NCBI GenBank assembly: GCA_034506175.1
Contig: JAPDQB010000029.1
Coordinates: 18,859-82,858 of the forward strand
DNA from: a candidate division KSB1 bacterium
GTDB taxonomy: Bacteria > Zhuqueibacterota > Zhuqueibacteria > Zhuqueibacterales > Zhuqueibacteraceae
Direction of reading: 5' to 3'
DNA: 64,000 nucleotides
This document shows, piece by piece, positions 43,607 through 51,758 of this stretch (the first letter of the stretch is position 1; each line of letters begins with the position of its first letter). The position numbers and the translations under genes are program-made. Under the pieces are notes generated by a model, which was not told where the DNA came from, ran no database searches, and was given only the letters and a program-made list of their open reading frames with translations.

Positions 43607-44776
43607 TTGTACGCATTCACGTTTTACCGAACCGTGTTTGCTCGAATTTTATTTAAATCTTTTCGCGGTCGCGACAGCCGGCAGGTTGTGGCTTTTTTCG
43701 CCGTGGTGATCGCCGCTGCGGTCGCTTCAACGTTGTTCACGATTCGCGCCGACGCCGGCGCCAAGATCAATGTTGAGCTGCGCGCCTATGGTGCCAATCT
43801 CGTGCTCGTGCCGGCAGAGGCGGAAAATCAGCGCACACTTTCGGTTCGCGAAGTCATGGCCTATCCATGGCCAGCCTCGAGCGACACGCTGCATGGCTTG
43901 GCGCCCGTGTTGTATGGCGTTGTGCATCTCATCGCCGATTCCGCCGTCTCGACGCCGCCGGCGGTCGTGGCGCTCGGTGCAGATTTCGGCGCGATACGCC
44001 GGGTCAATTCATTTTGGGAGATCAAACCGGCGCTCAACGAGTTGCGTGAAAATGAAGTTCTCGCCGGCCAGGCAGCGGCGCGCAAGCTGGGTTTATCAAT
44101 CGGACAGTCCATTCGATTGCGTGCGCCGTCAGCGAATGCTTCGGGAAATTTTCGTCTTGCCGGTATCGTGAGCACAGGCGAAAATGAGGATGATCAAATT
44201 ATTTTGAGTTTGCAAGCCTTGCAACAACTGTTGGATTCGCCGGACCGTGCCACGTTGGTGATGGCCAGCCTCAAGGGCGGCCCCGCTGTTGTTGAAAAAA
44301 TAGTTGCCGATATTTCACAGCGACTCGCGGGCGTCAAGGCCAAACCGGTGAGAAAAATCGCCGAATCCGAAGCGCATGTTCTGCAAATTTTAACTTTGCT
44401 GATGACGATTGTCACTGTTTTCACCGTCATTGTGGCGACGCTATGCCTCGGCGCCACCATGACCGCCTTGATCGTCGAGCGCCAGCAGGAAGTCGGCGTC
44501 ATGAAAGCCCTCGGCGCGGAGAGTCGTCACGTCGCCCGGCTCGTTGCTGCCGAATTGATCCTGCTCGGCTTGAGCGGCGGCGTGGCCGGTTATGGGGTGG
44601 GACTCTTCTTCGCGGAAGTGATCAGTAAAAATGTTTTCAATACCTACGCCGCGATTCGCCTGGAAATTTTGCCGGCGGTGTTGATTTTGGCGCTGGGAAT
44701 TTCCCTCGTTGCTGCAGTTTTCCCGCTGCGCCGCGCCTTGCAAATCGAACCAACCATTGCGCTGCGAGGAGAATGA
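43607..44776 (+). CDS. ABC transporter permease, FtsX type (second of two)
   Basis: A 389-residue FtsX permease beginning at TTG with AAGGAA eight bases upstream. The N-terminal helix (VVAFFAVVIAAAVASTLFTI) is followed by VELRAYGANLVLVPAE, a segment clearly paralogous to the preceding permease. The C-terminal part contains LGATMTALIVERQQEVGVMK and VFPLRRALQIEPTIALRGE. It forms a pair with the preceding gene, and the ATPase gene begins two bases after its stop. Confidence 0.9.
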   Translation: MYAFTFYRTVFARILFKSFRGRDSRQVVAFFAVVIAAAVASTLFTIRADAGAKINVELRAYGANLVLVPAEAENQRTLSVREVMAYPWPASSDTLHGLAPVLYGVVHLIADSAVSTPPAVVALGADFGAIRRVNSFWEIKPALNELRENEVLAGQAAARKLGLSIGQSIRLRAPSANASGNFRLAGIVSTGENEDDQIILSLQALQQLLDSPDRATLVMASLKGGPAVVEKIVADISQRLAGVKAKPVRKIAESEAHVLQILTLLMTIVTVFTVIVATLCLGATMTALIVERQQEVGVMKALGAESRHVARLVAAELILLGLSGGVAGYGVGLFFAEVISKNVFNTYAAIRLEILPAVLILALGISLVAAVFPLRRALQIEPTIALRGE

Positions 44777-44777
44777 G

Positions 44778-45461
44778 ATGCGGAGTGTTATTCTCGAACA
44801 AGTTTCAAAAAAATATGATAACGTATACGCGCTTAACGGTATCTCATTAAATATAGAAAAAAATGACTGGATCGCCGTGATGGGCCCGTCCGGCTCCGGT
44901 AAATCGACGTTGCTCCATATTATCGGCGGCCTGGATTCCCCAACCACCGGCAAGGTCGTCATCGAAGGCGAGGATATTTCCGGCCTCTCGTCCAGGCAGC
45001 TCGCCGTTTTTCGCCGTGAGAAAGTGGGGTTTGTGTTTCAACAATTTTATCTCGTGCCCTATTTGACCGCGCTGGAGAACGTCATGCTCGCGCAATATTT
45101 TCACAGCATGACGGACGAGCAGGAAGCGATTGCCGCCTTAAAAAGGGTTGGATTGGATAATCGCCTGCGGCATCTCCCCTCAGAACTTTCCGGCGGCGAG
45201 CAGCAGCGCGTGTGCATCGCCCGCGCGCTGATCAATCATCCCAAGCTGATTTTAGCCGATGAGCCGACCGGCAATCTCGACGCGGAAAACGAGCGCATCG
45301 TTTTGGAATTGCTATCAGCATTGCATCGCGATGGTCATACGATCATCATGGTCACGCATGCGCCGCACCTCGGCGAGCACGCCCAGAAAATTGTCCGCCT
45401 CGCTCATGGCCGCCTCGTCGATGTTCAACTTTCCGCCGCCTGTCAATTTTGTAAAATATGA
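44778..45461 (+). CDS. ABC transporter ATP-binding protein of the iron-uptake operon
   Basis: ATG at 44778 lies one base after the preceding stop, with GAGGAGAATGAG as ribosome-binding region; 227 residues. Walker [10 protein letters not shown] (36-44), Q-loop VFQQFYLVPYLTAL, signature LSGGEQQRVCIARAL and Walker [12 protein letters not shown] mark the LolD/MacB family. It energises the two FtsX permeases. The stop overlaps the start of the FMN-binding protein by ATGA, so the genes are coupled. Confidence 0.93.
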   Translation: MRSVILEQVSKKYDNVYALNGISLNIEKNDWIAVMGPSGSGKSTLLHIIGGLDSPTTGKVVIEGEDISGLSSRQLAVFRREKVGFVFQQFYLVPYLTALENVMLAQYFHSMTDEQEAIAALKRVGLDNRLRHLPSELSGGEQQRVCIARALINHPKLILADEPTGNLDAENERIVLELLSALHRDGHTIIMVTHAPHLGEHAQKIVRLAHGRLVDVQLSAACQFCKI

Positions 45462-46000
45462 GAATTCGAATTTTGCTTTGGCTCGTGCTGGTCTCATCGC
45501 CGGCGCTGGCGCAGGTTTTCAGCACGCAGCAACAGGCGCTTGAACGTATTTTCCCAAAACCGCAGACCATCGAACGCCGAACCGTGTTTCTTGACGAAAA
45601 ACAAGCCGCCGACATCCAAAAACTGGCGCGCGCCAGGCTCGAATCAAAAATTGTTGTTTACTACGCCGGCAAAAAAGACAGCAACGTCACCGGTTTCGCT
45701 TTTTTTGCCACCGACATTGTGCGCACCAAAGAAGTCACCTACATGACAGTGATCAATCCCGACAGCACGATTCGCCTGATTGAGATTCTCGCGTTCTATG
45801 AGCCGATGGATTATTTTCCCGCTCCGCGCTGGCTGGCGCTTTTTCGTGGCAAATGGTTGAACGATAATTTATGGCTAAAGCACGATATTCACAACATCAC
45901 CGGCGCGACACTCACGGCGCAAGTTGTTACTCGAGGCGCAAGAAGGATGCTGGCGGTTTTTCAGGTGGCTGTTCCGAACAGCAGCAGTGTGGTGAAATAA
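45458..46000 (+). CDS. Exported FMN-binding-domain protein
   Basis: A 180-residue protein with an N-terminal signal peptide (ILLWLVLVSSPALAQ). It contains an FMN-binding domain ending in DIHNITGATLTAQVV; the [ST]GAT motif at 148-151 is the site where ApbE attaches FMN to threonine (T151). It would act in the periplasm as a flavin electron carrier. It overlaps the ABC ATPase gene by four bases. In the Campylobacter p19 locus thioredoxin-like proteins occupy this place, so it may supply the reducing step for iron here; this role is inferred. Confidence 0.82.
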   Translation: MRIRILLWLVLVSSPALAQVFSTQQQALERIFPKPQTIERRTVFLDEKQAADIQKLARARLESKIVVYYAGKKDSNVTGFAFFATDIVRTKEVTYMTVINPDSTIRLIEILAFYEPMDYFPAPRWLALFRGKWLNDNLWLKHDIHNITGATLTAQVVTRGARRMLAVFQVAVPNSSSVVK

Positions 46001-46100
46001 GTTAGCTGATTCGTACTCGTACACTCACGCGCTTTTAAAAATCAGTGAAAATGAGTAAGAGTACAAGGGAAGGATTGATTTTTTCCCAGGAGTGACATTC

Positions 46101-46619
46101 ATGAAGTACATGCAGTACGGGGGCATGCAAAATCATCCGTTGATGCGACTTACCCTGTATTTCACCCTGTTTTTTCTATTCGGATTTTGGGTGACGAACT
46201 TCGCGATGTATTTCGCCAAAATGAATTTAACCCCGCAATCTGTGATAGATTATTATCTCGGCTCTGAGGCGGATTTTCGGCTGCCGCGCACGTATCAAGC
46301 GATGCTGGAAGTGGCACACATGCACTTGCCGATGATGGCGATGGTGATCCTGGTGCTGACGCATTTGCTTGTCTTTTCTAATTTTCAACATCGAACGAAA
46401 GTGGCGTTCATCGTTGTCGCGTTTCTCTCGGCACTTTTGCACGAGGCGGCAGGCTGGTTGGTGCGTTTCGTGCATCCGATGTTTGCGTGGCTGAAAGTGA
46501 CGATGTTTGTCACCATGCAGGGCACGCTGGCGTTTTTAATGGTAACACTGTTACTGTTTCTTGTTCAGGACAAAAACAGGAAGGGCAATCCAATAAACAT
46601 TCCGATGGAGAAGAAATAG
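46101..46619 (+). CDS. Four-helix membrane protein of unknown function
   Basis: ATG at 46101 is preceded by CAGGAG. The 172-residue protein has four hydrophobic segments: LTLYFTLFFLFGFWVTNFAM; MMAMVILVLTHLLVFSNF; AFIVVAFLSALLHEAAGWLV; and a last one in TMQGTLAFLMVTLLLFLV. Histidines in or near helices (EVAHMHLP, VLTHLLV, LLHEAAGW) could hold heme or metal. I do not recognise a named family. It lies 100 bases after the FMN-binding gene, same strand, probably as the last gene of the iron operon; a link to electron transfer is speculative. Confidence 0.7.
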   Translation: MKYMQYGGMQNHPLMRLTLYFTLFFLFGFWVTNFAMYFAKMNLTPQSVIDYYLGSEADFRLPRTYQAMLEVAHMHLPMMAMVILVLTHLLVFSNFQHRTKVAFIVVAFLSALLHEAAGWLVRFVHPMFAWLKVTMFVTMQGTLAFLMVTLLLFLVQDKNRKGNPINIPMEKK

Positions 46620-46662
46620 AACAGTTGCGGGAGGGTATTTATGGAATAAAAAACACCTTAAC

Positions 46663-47048
46663 TCATGACTTTATTATTCCCGAAAGCTTTGCAATAAACT
46701 CCAGAGCATTTTGGTTCAGAAAGATGGTAGTAAGAAGCAGGATCAAAAACATTATTGTAAATTTACGATCAAGTTCTACCTTGGCTGTTTGGATCTCCTG
46801 CCTTACTGTTTGAATTTCGCCTTCGAGTTTTACAACATCTGCTTTTGTAGCAAGCTCTTTGGTTAATTCATCCTTCAGCTCAAATTTCTTTTGTGCAATC
46901 AAAAAATCAGCTTTTTGCTGAACATTTTCCATGGCTTTTTGAGCATCTTGCTTCACAGCATCCAGAGCTTCAGAGATTTCTCGAGCCTCTTGTTTGCCAA
47001 ATTTTTTTCGAGATGCTCGTAAGTTTCCGGCGATAATAGCAATGACAT
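46663..47048 (-). pseudogene. Coiled-coil membrane-anchored protein (CCDC90/DUF1640-like), frameshifted
   Basis: From an ATG at 47048 the frame reads MSLLLSPETYEHLEKN and goes out of phase. One extra A in the A7 run (plus-strand T7, 47002-47008) gives HLEKKFGKQEAREISEALDA, followed by VKQDAQKAMENVQQKADFLI. The rest is a coiled coil (ELATKADVVKLEGEIQTVRQ, IQTAKVELDRKF) ending in a membrane helix (IMFLILLLTTIFLNQNALEF). The layout, short head then coiled coil then C-terminal anchor, matches CCDC90/DUF1640-type proteins. Without the correction only the last 97 codons are open. Confidence 0.6.
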
Positions 47049-47235
47049 GGATTTGGTTATTACGTTTTTAAATTTCTATGTTTGTGTCTTGTTCATATTT
47101 CAGATCTGATCAATTCATCTGTAGATTTAATCAAACATAAATTCGGAAGAAAGTCAAGATTTTTTTGCTTTTCTCATCTTTTCCTGTTATTTTCGAGTAA
47201 CAAAATTTAGCGTCGAACATTGAATTTGATGCACT

Positions 47236-48495
47236 ATGTCCACCTCACCTCACGTCATGCTCCTCGGCGTCGGCGCGTTTGCCCACTCGGTGATGCGCAT
47301 TCTCAAGGAAAACGGCGCGACCGTAAGCTGTTACTTGACCCGCAGCTACGGTCATTACGGCCCCTCGCTCGAGGGCGAAGTTTATCCCGCTTCGTATTTT
47401 CCCAGCCCGGTGCGCTTTGTGCGTGACAAAAAAGTCGATTTGCTCATTCCCATGTCCATCGATTGGATTTTGCAGCCGTGGGCCGAGGAATTGCTGTCGC
47501 TGAATGTGCCGGTGTTTTCGCCGTTTGGCGAGGCGATGAAATTGGAGCGCGAGCGCGATTTTGGCCGGCAGCTCTGCGAGCGATTCGGCATCGCCTTTCC
47601 GCGCGCGCATGTCGCCCGCAACCGTCTCGAGGCCGAAGCGATTTTGAAAAACGATCCGCGGCCGTACGTGATCAAAAATCCGCTGTGCTCGCCGACCAGC
47701 CCGATTCACACCATCGTCTGCGAAAGCGCCGAAGACACGCTGCACTGGCTGGAGCGCTTGGATTACGCCGAGGGCGTTTTTTTGCAGGAATACATGGGCC
47801 GCGCCGAGGCCGGACACATCGCCGTCGTCAGCGATGGCGAAATTTATTCTTTGGTGACGAATCAGGAATACAAACGCGCCTTCAACGGCAACATGGGCAT
47901 CGTCGCCGGCGCGCCGCTCGGTGGGTTGGCCGAACGCGATCCCGAGGATAAATACGGCCTGGCGCGCGAGCTGCTTCATCCGCTGCTGCCGTGGTTTCGC
48001 GAAACCAATTTTCACGGTCCGGTGCAAGTCACCGCCGCCAAGCGCGACGGCAAATGGCACGTGCTCGAATACAACGTCCGCATGGGCGTCACCTCGACGC
48101 AGATGATCTTGCGCCTGCTCAAAAATCCGCTGGAGGTGATTTTCAACACCGCCCGCCGGCAAAAAGTCGCGCTGCAGTTTCGCGATGACTTGCAATTCGG
48201 CGCCTCGTTGACGTTGGCAGGTTACGGTTATCCCTACGTAAGCATTCAAGGCCCGAAACTGCCGGTGAAGCTGATGGCGCCGCCGACGTGCGATATTTGG
48301 TGGAACGAAGTCGCGGAAGACGCGCGGGGCGGCTTGGTTATGACCGGCCATCGCATCGCCGACATCGTGGCGCTCGCCCATTCGCTCGACAAAGCGATTG
48401 CCTTGGCGTATGAAAACATCCGCAAGCTGAAATGCCTGAGCAGCTACTATCGCACCGACATCGGCATGAGCCTGTGGCCGCCGGGGAAAGATTAG
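47236..48495 (+). CDS. ATP-grasp protein, phosphoribosylamine-glycine ligase-like
   Basis: A 419-residue protein with the PurD layout: N-terminal GVGAFAHSVMRILKENGATV, ATP-grasp core (PFGEAMKLERERDFGRQLCE; DYAEGVFLQEYMGRAEAGHI) and ATP-site WHVLEYNVRMGVTSTQMIL. The C-terminal subdomain contains SLTLAGYGYPYVSIQGP. It differs enough from canonical GAR synthetase (shortened start, NVRMG where PurD has NxRFGDPE) that it may ligate another amine or carboxylate. No purine gene is nearby. It stands alone on the plus strand after an AT-rich region. Confidence 0.75.
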   Translation: MSTSPHVMLLGVGAFAHSVMRILKENGATVSCYLTRSYGHYGPSLEGEVYPASYFPSPVRFVRDKKVDLLIPMSIDWILQPWAEELLSLNVPVFSPFGEAMKLERERDFGRQLCERFGIAFPRAHVARNRLEAEAILKNDPRPYVIKNPLCSPTSPIHTIVCESAEDTLHWLERLDYAEGVFLQEYMGRAEAGHIAVVSDGEIYSLVTNQEYKRAFNGNMGIVAGAPLGGLAERDPEDKYGLARELLHPLLPWFRETNFHGPVQVTAAKRDGKWHVLEYNVRMGVTSTQMILRLLKNPLEVIFNTARRQKVALQFRDDLQFGASLTLAGYGYPYVSIQGPKLPVKLMAPPTCDIWWNEVAEDARGGLVMTGHRIADIVALAHSLDKAIALAYENIRKLKCLSSYYRTDIGMSLWPPGKD

Positions 48496-48567
48496 TTGAC
48501 AACATGAGAAGAGATTTGTATCTTGTATGAAATTCGCAAGACAACCAAATGCCGAAGAGGAGCAGAC

Positions 48568-49200
48568 ATGGCAACCGCTGTCGAGCCAATCGCCGCTTAT
48601 GAAGAAGAAGGCGTTATTGCCGAACCAGGGGTATCACCCAAACCTGCATCCACGCCAATCGGCCTGACTTTGGAAGAGGCAAACAAATTGGCGGCAGGGA
48701 GGCCTTTTGAGCTTATCAAGGGAAAGATGGTTTTCAAAACGCCAGATGATCAACATTCAGAAGCACAGGCGCGATTAAGCGCTAAATTGGTCAATTATAT
48801 TGAAGCCAATCCCATTGGCCGAGTCCGCACGGAATTTACGCTTCGCCTGTGGCCGGAAAAACCGACGGAGGGACGTGTACCCGATCTTTGCGTCATTCTC
48901 AACGAAAATATTCGAAAGGGAGAGCGTTACGGCAGCCGCGCCCCGGATTTGGCCATCGAAATCGTCTCGCGCGAAGACGGCTGGGCCGATCTTTTTGAAA
49001 AGGCCGAGTTATATTTTGAAAAAGGCAGCCGCGTTGTGTGGTTCGTCGATCCTTTTCATAAAGGCGTTGAAGTGGTTACACCCAATGACCGGCGATGGGT
49101 CAAGGACACGCTCACTTGTCCCGAGCTTCTGCCGGGCTTTTCGATCAACGTGCAAGATATTTTTACCTGGCCTTCGGCGCCGGCAAAAGCTGCCGAATAA
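48568..49200 (+). CDS. Uma2-family (DUF820) putative endonuclease
   Basis: ATG at 48568 is preceded by GAGGAG; 210 residues. LTLEEANKLAAGRPFELIKG contains the family Glu. The restriction-endonuclease-like core is EGRVPDLCVILNE, APDLAIEIVSREDG and EKAELYFEKGSRVVWFVDP. Uma2 proteins have a PD-(D/E)XK fold, and their role is still unknown, though they are abundant in cyanobacteria and environmental genomes. The first 30 residues are a variable, acidic N-terminal tail. It sits 15 bases before alanine racemase but is probably not functionally linked. Confidence 0.88.
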   Translation: MATAVEPIAAYEEEGVIAEPGVSPKPASTPIGLTLEEANKLAAGRPFELIKGKMVFKTPDDQHSEAQARLSAKLVNYIEANPIGRVRTEFTLRLWPEKPTEGRVPDLCVILNENIRKGERYGSRAPDLAIEIVSREDGWADLFEKAELYFEKGSRVVWFVDPFHKGVEVVTPNDRRWVKDTLTCPELLPGFSINVQDIFTWPSAPAKAAE

Positions 49201-49215
49201 GCGCGGCTTCCGAAC

Positions 49216-50364
49216 ATGATCTCCCTTCGCCAACTTGGTTCCCCGCTTCGCCCCGCCTGGGTTGAAGTCAATCTCACCCGACTGCGTCAAAATTCAAGAA
49301 TCATTCGTGCCGACATGCCGCCCGCGCTAAAATGGTGCGCGGTGGTCAAAGATCAAGCCTACGGTCACGGCGCGGTTGAAATTGCTCGAGAAACGATTCA
49401 GGCCGGCGCCGCTTGTCTTGCCGTTGCCACGCTTGACGAAGCGCTCGAGCTGCAGGAGGCGCAGCTTGGCGCTCCCATTTTAATTTTCGGCGAACGCCCG
49501 CAAAGCGAGCTGGAATGGTGTATTGAAAAAGATTTCGCGATCTTTGTCAATGACCCGGCTCAGGCGAAACAAGCCGATGAAATCGCGCGTGACAAGAAAA
49601 AGCGAATTCATGTTCATGTCGAAATTGACACCGGTCTCAGCCGTTACGGTGTGCGTTGGACAAAAGCCTTGTCCGTTATCGAGTCGATCCTGCCGCTTGC
49701 AAACTTGCAGCTTGTGGGCCTGATGACGCATTTCGCCATGTCGGACGAGCTGGACAAGACGTTTGCGTATGAACAACTGCGCCGTTTTGAAGAAGTCATT
49801 CAGCAACTGCGGGAGCGGAAAATCCTGCCGGCAAAATCGATTTTGCTCCACGCGTGCAACAGCGGCGGCTATCTCGATCTTCCGCCGGCGCATTTTGACA
49901 TGGTGCGCATGGGCATTTTGCCGCTTGGCGTTTATCCGTCCAAAGTCTGCCGGCGCCTTGCAGGCCTGGCGCCGGTCATGTCCGTCAAAACGCGAATCGC
50001 CACGATGAAAGAAATCGCGCCAGGCGATACAGTAGGGTATGGCATGCGCTATCGTGCCGAATCGCCGCGCAGGATTGCGGTGTTGCCCATCGGCTACGGC
50101 GACGGCTTTCCGCGCGTTCGCAACACGGGATACGTTTTGGTTCGCGGCAAGCGCGCCCCCATCATCGGCGGCAACGCCATGGATGCGATGATGATCGACA
50201 TTACCGACATTCCTGAAACGAATTTGTGGGATGAGGTTGCCATCGTCGGCAAGCAAGGCGACGATGAGATTTCGGTGCACGATCTGGCGGCGTGGGGCCA
50301 AACCGTTTCTTACGACATCATGACGCGGTGGAGTGTGAGGATGCCGCGTGTTTATATTGAATGA
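49216..50364 (+). CDS. alr: Alanine racemase
   Basis: A 382-residue fold-type III PLP enzyme that makes D-alanine for peptidoglycan. The PLP lysine is K45 in AVVKDQAYGHGAVE (usually AVVKANAYGHG). The second catalytic Tyr lies in DTVGYGMRYRAESPR. HVEIDTGLSRYGVR and NAMDAMMIDITDIP are further family signatures. The start ATG lies 15 bases after the Uma2 gene stop. Confidence 0.95.
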   Translation: MISLRQLGSPLRPAWVEVNLTRLRQNSRIIRADMPPALKWCAVVKDQAYGHGAVEIARETIQAGAACLAVATLDEALELQEAQLGAPILIFGERPQSELEWCIEKDFAIFVNDPAQAKQADEIARDKKKRIHVHVEIDTGLSRYGVRWTKALSVIESILPLANLQLVGLMTHFAMSDELDKTFAYEQLRRFEEVIQQLRERKILPAKSILLHACNSGGYLDLPPAHFDMVRMGILPLGVYPSKVCRRLAGLAPVMSVKTRIATMKEIAPGDTVGYGMRYRAESPRRIAVLPIGYGDGFPRVRNTGYVLVRGKRAPIIGGNAMDAMMIDITDIPETNLWDEVAIVGKQGDDEISVHDLAAWGQTVSYDIMTRWSVRMPRVYIE

Positions 50365-50426
50365 TTTTAAACTGAAAATTTTCAATTTAAAATTTTAAAT
50401 TTGGTTTGCTTCATAGGATTGTGGCA

Positions 50427-51740
50427 ATGGCAAACAGGATGAAATTTTTGCTGCGTACGCTTATCGCGATTTTTTTAATTGTTTCGACTGGTTGCTCAAA
50501 AGACGAGAATCAAAACCCTGACGGGCAATATTTTAAACTCGATGGTTTGAATCGTCTTTTGCAAACTGCGACGTCGGGCGTAACCTACCTTCATCATGCG
50601 CTGGCAAACGACAGCACGCTGGCGCCGGCAAATGATTGCGGCATCGGCTCGCTCGAAGATCTGGCCCGCGCGGCGCTGGTTTATCTTCGTCATGCTGAAA
50701 TCAGCGGCGATACAACCAGCCTGGTGAAAGCGGAAAAGTTGTTGACAACTGTTCTGCATCTGCAAAAGCCGGACGGCCTGTTCTTTGCGTGGCTCGATGC
50801 AAACGGTCAGCCAACACTTTGCCATCATGACGGCACGGAGGATTTCGGTTATCCCGAAGTCCGCGCGATATGGGCGCTGGCGACTGGCGCGAAGGCTTTT
50901 GAGCGCGGTGATCGTGCTTTTGCCCAAAAAATGCAGGCGGCGTTTTGGCGCAGTTTCGTTCATGTGGATTCTTGTTTGTTGCGCTATGGGCAATTCAGTG
51001 AAAAAGATGGCCGGCAGTTTCCACAATGGCTGCCCTTTCGCAGCGGCGCTGATGCCGCCAGCGAATTGATTCTCGCTTTTGACGCCATGTCGCAAAGCTC
51101 GCTCAACGATTCCGAGCAGACGCACCGTCTCGAACGGGCGATATTGCAATTCGCCGAAGGCATTCGGAGCATGCAAGCTGGCGACACCGATGAATTTCCT
51201 TATGGCGCGCATCTCGCGTTCGAAAGTTACTGGCACAGTTGGAACCATTGCGCGATGCAGGCGCTGAGCATCGCCGGCGCGAAATTCAATCGCCAGGACT
51301 TCATTGAATCCGCGATGGTGGAAGCCGATTATTTTGTGCCGTACTTGCAAAAAATCGGGTTCGCCAATCGTTTTAATTTGCTGGAAGCGCAAAAAAATCC
51401 GAAACGTCTCGAATACTTTCCGCAATCCGCCGCGGCGATCCGGCCTTTGGTGACCGGGCTTATCGAGTTGTCGAAGGCGACCGGCCAACGGCGCTATGCG
51501 CAGCGCGCCGGCGAGATCGCGCGCTGGTTCCGCGGCGAAAACAAGGCAAACGAAGCAGTTTATGTCGAAAAAGCCGGTCTGGCCAAAGACTTTATTCAAG
51601 GCCATAACTATGTCACGCCAACTTTGACCGCCTCGGCAACGATCGAAGCGCTGCTGACCATTCTCGAAGTGGAAAACAACCCCGACAGCCGAAGAGAGTT
51701 TTATGTCAAAATTGAAAATGTGTTCGAGGGCAAACCTTGA
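50427..51740 (+). CDS. Lipoprotein with (alpha/alpha) barrel-like domain, unknown function
   Basis: The signal FLLRTLIAIFLIVSTGC is a clear lipoprotein signal (lipobox VSTGC); starts at 50427 or 50439 are both possible, and a TTG at 50406 is less likely. The mature 410 residues alternate helices with Trp and Gly loops (GIGSLEDLARAALVYLRHAE, DFGYPEVRAIWALATGAKAF, SYWHSWNHCAMQALSIAGAK). This resembles the (alpha/alpha)6/7 toroids of unsaturated glucuronyl hydrolases and similar sugar enzymes. No catalytic residues can be assigned. It probably acts on the inner face of the outer membrane. The following gene encodes a possible outer-membrane protein. Confidence 0.65.
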   Translation: MANRMKFLLRTLIAIFLIVSTGCSKDENQNPDGQYFKLDGLNRLLQTATSGVTYLHHALANDSTLAPANDCGIGSLEDLARAALVYLRHAEISGDTTSLVKAEKLLTTVLHLQKPDGLFFAWLDANGQPTLCHHDGTEDFGYPEVRAIWALATGAKAFERGDRAFAQKMQAAFWRSFVHVDSCLLRYGQFSEKDGRQFPQWLPFRSGADAASELILAFDAMSQSSLNDSEQTHRLERAILQFAEGIRSMQAGDTDEFPYGAHLAFESYWHSWNHCAMQALSIAGAKFNRQDFIESAMVEADYFVPYLQKIGFANRFNLLEAQKNPKRLEYFPQSAAAIRPLVTGLIELSKATGQRRYAQRAGEIARWFRGENKANEAVYVEKAGLAKDFIQGHNYVTPTLTASATIEALLTILEVENNPDSRREFYVKIENVFEGKP

Positions 51741-51758
51741 CTTTTTACAAAACGATTT

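Noticed and set aside
46663..46956. Intact 97-residue gene starting inside the coiled coil
   Set aside because: The upstream sequence continues the family-typical N-terminus after a one-base correction, so the short frame is more likely the remainder of a broken gene.
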